DNA from: Eubacteriales Family XIII. Incertae Sedis bacterium | GTDB lineage: Bacteria; Bacillota; Clostridia; Peptostreptococcales; Anaerovoracaceae | Assembly (NCBI GenBank): GCA_031255695.1 | Contig: JAIRSA010000216.1 | Span: 1 to 9,962, forward strand | DNA: 9,962 bases | Direction of reading: 5' to 3' | Shown here: piece by piece, positions 5,595-9,962 of the stretch | Layout: the number at the start of each line of letters is the position of its first letter | Numbering within the stretch: the first letter of the stretch is position 1 | Made by a program: the position numbers and the translations under genes | The notes under the pieces: generated by a model | Seen by the model: only the letters and a program-made list of their open reading frames with translations | Databases searched by the model: none | What the model was told of the DNA's origin: nothing

Positions 5595-6796
5595 TCCGCG
5601 GCGCGGGCTGCGTGCTGGGGATCGACACGAGCAACTACACGACATCCGTGGCGCTTGCCGGCACAGGCGGGCAGGTATTGGCGGACGTGCGGCGGCTGCT
5701 TGCGGTGAAAGCGGGCGAAAGGGGGCTTCGCCAGTCAGAAGCCTTTTTTCAGCATGTCGAGTGCCTGCCTTCGCTGCTAGGCGGCATCATGGACAAACAT
5801 AGGGCGGATATATGCGCCGTGGCAGCGAGCGACAGGCCGCGTTCTGCCAAGGGCTCGTACATGCCGGCCTTCAACGCGGGCGCAAGGTTCGCGCAGACGC
5901 TTGCCCAGGCGCTCGGCAAGCCGCTTTTCCTGTTTTCGCATCAGGACGGGCATATACGCGCCGGCATGCACGGCAGCGCCCTCAGCGGGCAGGGCGGCTT
6001 CCTGGCGTGGCACCTTTCGGGGGGCACGAGCGAGCTGCTGCTGATCGGCCGCCATGGCGATGGGGCAGAGGGCGCGGCAGGCGCAATGGCCGCGGCAGGC
6101 GCCGCAACGGGCGCTGTGGCTGATGAGGCAGGCGCTGTGGCGGGGGCAGAGGCCAAGGCGCGGGCCAGGACAGGCGCGACTGCGGGTGCAAGGGCTACAG
6201 TTGCGGCAGAGGCTGCGACCGGGGCAGAGGGCGCGGCAGGCGCTTTTTATGACATAAGGATAATAGGCGGCAGCCTGGACATTTCCTTCGGGCAGCTGCT
6301 GGACAGGCTCGGCGTCCGGCTGGGGTACAGCTTCCCCGCAGGCAGGGCCCTCGACGGGGCAGCGCTCGCGGCAGAAGCAGGCGGGGGCCGCAGCGAGCCA
6401 TGCGGCGACGCGGCGGAAGCAAAGGCAGGCAAGGGCCGCGGCAAGGCGCTGCTGGCCCGCATACCGCTCAAGGGCTTTTACTGCAACCTGTCAGGCATAG
6501 AGACACAGTCCGCGCGGCTGGCGGGGCATTGCGACAGCGCCGCGCTTATATCGGAAGTGTTTTCGCAGGCCACCGCCGCCATCGGCACGATCACCGAAAA
6601 GGCTGCGGCGGAGCACGGCATCGGCGAGATCCTGTTTACAGGCGGCGTGGCCGCCTCCGCCTATCTGCGGAAAAACCTGGTGCTGAACGGCGCAAAGGCG
6701 GTATTCGGGGATCCGAAGCTTTCCAGCGACAACGCCGTGGGCATAGCCCTCCTGGGGGCGGACAGGCTCAGCCGCAGCGGGCCGGGCCCGCGATGA
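5591..6796 (+). CDS. TsaD/Kae1-like protein (second-type paralogue) with Ala/Gly-rich insertion
   Basis: The 401-residue protein belongs to the ASKHA-fold TsaD/Kae1 family. It begins LGIDTSNYTTSVAL (9-22), has the metal-binding SHQDGH (H117 and H121), the block HLSGGTSELLLIG (141-153), GQLLDRLG (234-241), FTGGVAAS, and SSDNAVGIALLGA with the third metal ligand at D380. True TsaD installs t6A37 on tRNA. Many Clostridia also carry a second, more divergent Kae1-like protein of unknown role, often near nusB/xseA, and this fits that type better: HQDGH replaces the usual HLEGH-like motif and the length is atypical. Residues 158-218 are a low-complexity Ala/Gly insertion in the middle of the domain, encoded between 23-bp direct repeats. 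A second Ala/Gly/Lys-rich stretch lies at about 257-287. The frame is open and all family motifs flank the insertions, so the gene is probably functional. It starts in an ATGA overlap with nusB. Confidence 0.88.
   Translation: MIRGAGCVLGIDTSNYTTSVALAGTGGQVLADVRRLLAVKAGERGLRQSEAFFQHVECLPSLLGGIMDKHRADICAVAASDRPRSAKGSYMPAFNAGARFAQTLAQALGKPLFLFSHQDGHIRAGMHGSALSGQGGFLAWHLSGGTSELLLIGRHGDGAEGAAGAMAAAGAATGAVADEAGAVAGAEAKARARTGATAGARATVAAEAATGAEGAAGAFYDIRIIGGSLDISFGQLLDRLGVRLGYSFPAGRALDGAALAAEAGGGRSEPCGDAAEAKAGKGRGKALLARIPLKGFYCNLSGIETQSARLAGHCDSAALISEVFSQATAAIGTITEKAAAEHGIGEILFTGGVAASAYLRKNLVLNGAKAVFGDPKLSSDNAVGIALLGADRLSRSGPGPR
6062..6243. repeat. 23-bp direct repeats bounding a 53-codon in-frame expansion
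   Basis: Bases 6062-6084 and 6221-6243 are identical over 23 bp. The period is 159 bp, exactly 53 codons, so a recombination between the copies would delete 53 residues without changing frame. The DNA between them is a patchwork of short GCAGGCGC-, GGCGCTGTGGC- and GCAGAGGC-like repeats and encodes almost only Ala, Gly, Thr, Val, Glu, Arg. Confidence 0.85.
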
Positions 6797-6822
6797 TGCA
6801 GGGCGCCGTACAAAGTGGGCGC

Positions 6823-7009
6823 CAGGCGGCGCAGGCCGGCTGCCATCGGGCGCCGTGAGGCGTGATCCGGCGGCGCAGAGGCCGGCTGCCGGCGAGTGTG
6901 ATCAGGCGGCGCAGGCCGGCTTCCATCGGGCGCCGTGAGGCGCGATCCGGCGGCGTAGAGGCCGGCTGCCGGCGAGTGTGATCCGGCGGCGCAGGCAGGC
7001 TGCCGGCGG
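6823..7009. repeat. 80-bp tandem repeat array (about 2.3 copies) of hairpin-forming half-units
   Basis: Copy 1 (6823-6902) and copy 2 (6903-6982) differ at only three of 80 positions (6842/6922, 6863/6943, 6876/6956). A partial third copy runs from 6983 to about 7009. Each unit consists of two related half-units of 44 and 36 bp sharing the core GGCGGCGCAG (starts 6825, 6869, 6905, 6949 with one change, 6985). The 36-bp half can fold as CCGGCGGC (6867-6874; 6947-6954) with GCTGCCGG (6885-6892; 6965-6972), including one G·U pair. The partial copy has the same arms (6983-6990 and 6999-7006). The array fills most of the 252-bp gap before xseA. No gene, promoter or terminator is evident in this gap apart from the xseA ribosome binding site. 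Confidence 0.85.
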
Positions 7010-7048
7010 AAGCCGCGAAGCAGGCACGCTATACGAAAAGGATGACAT

Positions 7049-8248
7049 ATGGGAGCGCAAGCTATAAGGGTATCACAAGTAAACGCCTACATCAAACGGG
7101 TATTGCAGTCGGATCCCGTCCTTGGCGCCATATCCATCGTAGGCGAGATCTCCAACCTCAAATTCCACAGCTCAGGGCATGTCTACTTTTCGTTGAAAGA
7201 CAATGCCAGCAAGCTGAACTGTTTTCTGCCTGAGAATATCTTCGAGAAGATCCGGTATGAACTGGCCGATGGGATTGAAATCGTCGCCACCGGGTATATA
7301 TCTGTTTTTGAGAAAAACGGCACCTATTCCCTGTCGGTCAGGAGCATTTCCGTGGAAGGCGCGGGGGGGCTGGCCGCCGAGTTCGAGAAGCTGAAGGCCA
7401 AGCTGGCCTCAGAGGGGCTGTTCGACGAAAAACACAAAAAGGGCATACCCGTGCTGGCCCAGCGGATCGCGGTCGTGACTTCCCCCACAGGCGCCGTGCT
7501 GCACGACATCATCAAGATCGCCATGTCGATGGCCAGCTGCCTCGACATACTGATCTGCCCCGTCAAGGTGCAGGGGATAGGGGCGGCGGAAGAGATCGCC
7601 GAGGGCATAGACATGCTGAACCGCGTGCACCCCGATATCGACTGCATGATCGTGGGGCGCGGCGGCGGTTCCGCCGAAGAGCTATGGGCCTTCAACGAGG
7701 AGATTGTCGCGAGAAGCATCTTCGCGTCGAAAATACCGGTAATCTCTGCGGTGGGCCATGAAACCGACTTCACTATCTCTGACTTCGTGGCTGACTGCAG
7801 GGCCGAGACGCCTAGCGCGGCCGCCAAGATCGCCGTGGCCGACACATTGAGCCTGATGGGGCACATCGACAATGCGCGTGCGGCGTTAAGCGAGAAGATC
7901 GCCCGTATGGTGGAACGCCTTTCGCTGCGTGTGCAATGCAACAACGCGGAATCGCTTAACAGGATGGCCCTCTACCGCCTACACGAAATGCAGTGGCGCC
8001 TGAAGGGGCTGAATTCGGATATGGCCCATGCGGCCGGGTCCGCCCTGGACGCCAAGAAGCGCACGATGGACGCCCTTGCGGCGAACCTAGCGCCACTGAA
8101 CCCGAAGGCCGTCCTGAAAAGGGGCTATGCCATATTGGAGAACCGGGCCGGCAAGGTGGTATCTTCGGTGCGGGACATAGCGGACGGCGAGACGCTGACT
8201 GCCGTGCTGCACGACGGTTCGGCCGAACTGACGGCGCGCAGGCCCTGA
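7049..8248 (+). CDS. xseA: Exodeoxyribonuclease VII large subunit
   Basis: XseA is the catalytic subunit of exonuclease VII, which degrades single-stranded DNA to acid-soluble oligonucleotides together with XseB. The 399-residue protein has an N-terminal OB-fold (about 6-100; VNAYIKRVL, GEISNLKFHSSGHVYFSLKD). The catalytic domain follows, with VVTSPTGAVLHDI (142-154), IVGRGGGSAEELWAFNEE (201-218) and SAVGHETDFTISDFVAD (233-249). D153, R204, H237 and D240 are the likely active-site residues. A long helical, coiled-coil-prone region (about 265-345) and the C-terminal NPKAVLKRGYAIL motif complete it. Length is normal for Clostridia, although E. coli XseA is longer. AAAAGGA (7036-7042) lies 6 nt before the ATG. 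The gene follows the tandem repeat array and leads into xseB, its obligate partner, 69 bp downstream. Confidence 0.97.
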   Translation: MGAQAIRVSQVNAYIKRVLQSDPVLGAISIVGEISNLKFHSSGHVYFSLKDNASKLNCFLPENIFEKIRYELADGIEIVATGYISVFEKNGTYSLSVRSISVEGAGGLAAEFEKLKAKLASEGLFDEKHKKGIPVLAQRIAVVTSPTGAVLHDIIKIAMSMASCLDILICPVKVQGIGAAEEIAEGIDMLNRVHPDIDCMIVGRGGGSAEELWAFNEEIVARSIFASKIPVISAVGHETDFTISDFVADCRAETPSAAAKIAVADTLSLMGHIDNARAALSEKIARMVERLSLRVQCNNAESLNRMALYRLHEMQWRLKGLNSDMAHAAGSALDAKKRTMDALAANLAPLNPKAVLKRGYAILENRAGKVVSSVRDIADGETLTAVLHDGSAELTARRP

Positions 8249-8317
8249 TGCCGCCGACGCGGCTGGCACATAACTATATTCTGCCGTTTTATTATTTTAT
8301 TTGGGAGGCTTAATGCT

Positions 8318-8569
8318 ATGGCTGATACAAGCGATAAATCATTACTGTCGTTCGAAGATGCGCTATCCGGGCTTGAAGACGCCGTTTCCGCATTGAAGGA
8401 CAAATCTGCGACTCTTGAGGAGGCGCTGAAGAATTACGAAGAGGGCATGGCATATTACGCACATTGCGAAGAGATGCTGAACAAGGTGCAGCAGCGGATC
8501 GTGTTCCTCGGCAAGGACGGCACGCCTCAAGAAGTCGGGAAAGATGCCAATTACGATGAAAATTTTTAA
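8318..8569 (+). CDS. xseB: Exodeoxyribonuclease VII small subunit
   Basis: The 83-residue protein is the small helical subunit that binds in multiple copies along the XseA coiled coil. The family pattern is clear: SFEDALSGLEDAVSALKD, then LEEALKNYEEGM, then a second helix CEEMLNKVQQRI. The ATG at 8318 has a good Shine-Dalgarno GGGAGG (8303-8308) 9 nt upstream. A nearer ATG at 8313 is in another frame. The 69-bp gap after xseA is AT-rich compared with its surroundings and contains a TATATT (8275-8280), but I see no matching -35 box, so I do not call a promoter. The 3' end overlaps ispA. Confidence 0.95.
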   Translation: MADTSDKSLLSFEDALSGLEDAVSALKDKSATLEEALKNYEEGMAYYAHCEEMLNKVQQRIVFLGKDGTPQEVGKDANYDENF

Positions 8570-9479
8570 AGAATACGGCTATTACAAGGAGCTCATCGAG
8601 CGCCACATCATGGATTTCATCCCCGAAATAGAGCCGAACAGCAAAACGCTTTACGACTCTATGCACTACAGCCTGGAGAACGGCGGCAAACGCATACGCC
8701 CTGCCATGCTCCTGGCTGCCTGCGATCTGTCGGGCGGCGATGTGGCTCAGGCCCTACCCTATGCCTGCGCCATAGAGTACATCCATACCTATTCGCTCAT
8801 ACATGACGATCTGCCGTCAATGGATGACGACGACATGCGGCGGGGCGCGCCTACAAACCATGTGGCCTTCGGCGAGGCCGTGGCAATATTGGCGGGGGAC
8901 GGGCTGCTCACATCGGCATTCGAGGCCATGAACAAGGATATGCTGATATATTTCGACAGCCCGGAGCTTCTGAAAAGGCGGATCAGGGCCTCCTACGAAA
9001 TATCCAAGGGGGCCGGCTGCAAGGGTATGGTCGCGGGGCAGATCGCCGACATAGAATCTGAAAACAAATCGGCTTCGAAAGAGCTGATCGACGACATACA
9101 CCTGAACAAGACCGCCGCCCTCATGGTGGCTGCGGTCAAGGCTGGCGCCTATCTGGGCGGCGCCGGCAAAGAACTAGTCGCGGACCTGGAATCCTATGGC
9201 GAGAATATCGGCCTGGCCTTCCAGATAGCCGACGACATCCAGGACACATTGGAGGACAGGGGAGGCGCCACGGCAGACTCAGGCACCATCCGCAACAGGC
9301 CCGCATACCCGACGCTCTACGGGCTAGATGAATCGCGTAAGCGCTTCGAGGGCGTCATTGGCAACGCGCGCAAGATCATTGCGCCATACTATGACAATGC
9401 GGAATTTTTCGTCGAACTCATTGATATGATCATCGGGTTGGCCGAACGCGGCCAGATCGCTGCCGATGACAAAGCATAA
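8556..9479 (+). CDS. ispA: Polyprenyl synthetase, probable (2E,6E)-farnesyl diphosphate synthase
   Basis: This trans-prenyltransferase condenses isopentenyl diphosphate with allylic diphosphates, feeding undecaprenyl and quinone-type lipids. From the ATG at 8556 it has 307 residues. Visible motifs are GGKRIRP (43-49), the first Asp-rich motif DDLPSMDDDD (84-93) followed by MRRG, K185 in NKTAAL, GQIADIESENK (161-171), and the second Asp-rich motif DDIQD (226-230). The segment after DDIQD is unusual: it lacks the common LGK...GSD pattern and reads NRPAYPTL where relatives have NKSTYP, so a conserved lysine is Arg248. The start is uncertain: 8556 (MKIFKEYG) aligns best with relatives, while an in-frame ATG at 8544 adds four residues. 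Neither has an ideal ribosome binding site, and the gene overlaps xseB by 14 bp, so translational coupling is likely. The xseB–ispA–dxs order is typical of Bacillota. Confidence 0.93.
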   Translation: MKIFKEYGYYKELIERHIMDFIPEIEPNSKTLYDSMHYSLENGGKRIRPAMLLAACDLSGGDVAQALPYACAIEYIHTYSLIHDDLPSMDDDDMRRGAPTNHVAFGEAVAILAGDGLLTSAFEAMNKDMLIYFDSPELLKRRIRASYEISKGAGCKGMVAGQIADIESENKSASKELIDDIHLNKTAALMVAAVKAGAYLGGAGKELVADLESYGENIGLAFQIADDIQDTLEDRGGATADSGTIRNRPAYPTLYGLDESRKRFEGVIGNARKIIAPYYDNAEFFVELIDMIIGLAERGQIAADDKA

Positions 9480-9495
9480 AAACATAAAACATAAT

Positions 9496-9962
9496 ATGAA
9501 AAAATTTTTACATGAATATGATTTCCCTGCCGAATTGAAGAATATGAGCCCAAAGGAATTAGAGCTTCTATCGACGCTGATCAGGGATTTTTTGATTGAG
9601 AGCATATCTAAAACGGGCGGGCATCTCGCCTCAAACCTCGGCATTGTTGAGCTTTCCATCGCGCTGCACAAGGTATTCGACAGCCCCAGCGACAAGATCG
9701 TCTGGGATGTGGGGCATCAATGCTATGTGCACAAACTCCTGACCGGGAGGGCCGGCAGTTTCGGGACATTGAGGCAGCTGGGCGGCCTGAGCGGCTTCCC
9801 CAAACGGGAAGAAAGCCCCCACGATTTCTTCAACTCCGGCCATAGCAGCAATTCAGTCTCCGCTGCCATTGGCTTCGCGGCCGCCAGGGATCTGGCCGGC
9901 GGCACGGGCGAGGTCATAGCAGTCATAGGCGACGGCGCCCTTACAGGTGGCGAGGCCTTCGA
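9496..9962 (+). CDS. dxs: 1-deoxy-D-xylulose-5-phosphate synthase, N-terminal part
   Basis: DXS is the thiamine-diphosphate enzyme that makes DXP from pyruvate and glyceraldehyde 3-phosphate, the first step of the MEP pathway that supplies IspA. The window holds the first 155 codons and cuts the gene at its 3' side. Diagnostic stretches are KTGGHLASNLGIVELSIALH, IVWDVGHQCYVHKLLTGR, NSGHSSNSVSAAIGFA and the thiamine-diphosphate-binding GDGALTGGEAF at the edge. The usual STSIS-like segment reads SSNSVS here. The start at 9496 gives an N-terminus like that of relatives (MKKFLHEYDFPAELKNMSP). An in-frame ATG at 9466 inside ispA would add ten Lys/His/Asn-rich residues. No Shine-Dalgarno is visible before either: the 16 bases after the ispA stop are nearly all A and T. 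Translation may therefore depend on reinitiation after ispA. Confidence 0.95.
   Translation, partial: MKKFLHEYDFPAELKNMSPKELELLSTLIRDFLIESISKTGGHLASNLGIVELSIALHKVFDSPSDKIVWDVGHQCYVHKLLTGRAGSFGTLRQLGGLSGFPKREESPHDFFNSGHSSNSVSAAIGFAAARDLAGGTGEVIAVIGDGALTGGEAF

Noticed and set aside
5591..6796. Calling this gene canonical tsaD
   Set aside because: The metal motif and length differ from true TsaD, and its position matches the second Kae1-like paralogue of Clostridia; a true tsaD is expected elsewhere in the genome.
6793..6858. 21-codon frame starting in an ATGA overlap with the TsaD-like stop
   Set aside because: It has no family resemblance and ends inside the tandem repeat; a chance overlap is more likely.
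6823..7009. CRISPR array
   Set aside because: The repeats are directly adjacent 80-bp units with no unique spacers, and no cas genes are present.
7042..7233. Alternative frame starting at ATG 7042 just before xseA
   Set aside because: It is in a different frame from xseA, shows no family resemblance, and its ATG lies in the xseA ribosome binding region.
8252..8280. Promoter before xseB based on TATATT at 8275-8280
   Set aside because: The position 17 bases upstream (CGCCGA) does not resemble a -35 box.

Overview
The window looks like a housekeeping segment of a Gram-positive, Clostridia-type (Bacillota) chromosome. All genes that I can support lie on the + strand. Two blocks match well-known Bacillota gene orders. 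The first is pepP–efp followed by mltG–U32, as in the Bacillus yrrL–yrrO region. The second is asp23-family (yqhY)–nusB–xseA–xseB–ispA–dxs, as in the Bacillus yqhY–dxs cluster. The DNA is clearly GC-rich by eye, yet isoleucine is mostly encoded by ATA (30 of 46 Ile codons counted in the CNNM/CBS gene). This is unusual and suggests a GC-rich clostridial lineage, but I cannot name the genus.

Layout. Bases 1-142 hold the 3' end of a Xaa-Pro aminopeptidase gene, with a near-consensus sigma-A promoter inside it. A GC-rich, hairpin-prone leader (143-262) precedes efp (translation elongation factor P). mltG (peptidoglycan lytic transglycosylase) and a U32/TrhP-like Fe-S protein follow closely. Bases 3220-3447 are intergenic and unusually structured: a promoter spanning the U32 stop codon, an 11-bp inverted repeat, two perfect 38-bp direct repeats 78 bp apart, and several hairpins. 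Then comes a tightly packed, overlapping operon: CNNM/CBS/CorC_HlyC membrane protein, Asp23-family protein, nusB, and a TsaD/Kae1-like paralogue. The last gene sits where Bacillus has folD and carries a 53-codon Ala/Gly-rich expansion flanked by 23-bp direct repeats. Bases 6797-7048 contain an 80-bp tandem repeat built of hairpin-forming half-units. The window ends with xseA, xseB, ispA and the first 155 codons of dxs.

Functionally the genes cover protein synthesis (EF-P, probably tRNA wobble-uridine hydroxylation by the U32 protein), cell-wall synthesis (MltG, and DXS/IspA feeding polyprenyl lipid carriers), transcription antitermination (NusB), DNA repair (exonuclease VII) and divalent-cation transport. 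I see no defence system, CRISPR array, transposase or RNA gene. The most unusual material is the repeat content: the 38-bp repeat pair with its palindromic promoter, the in-frame expansion in the TsaD-like gene, and the 80-bp tandem array next to it.
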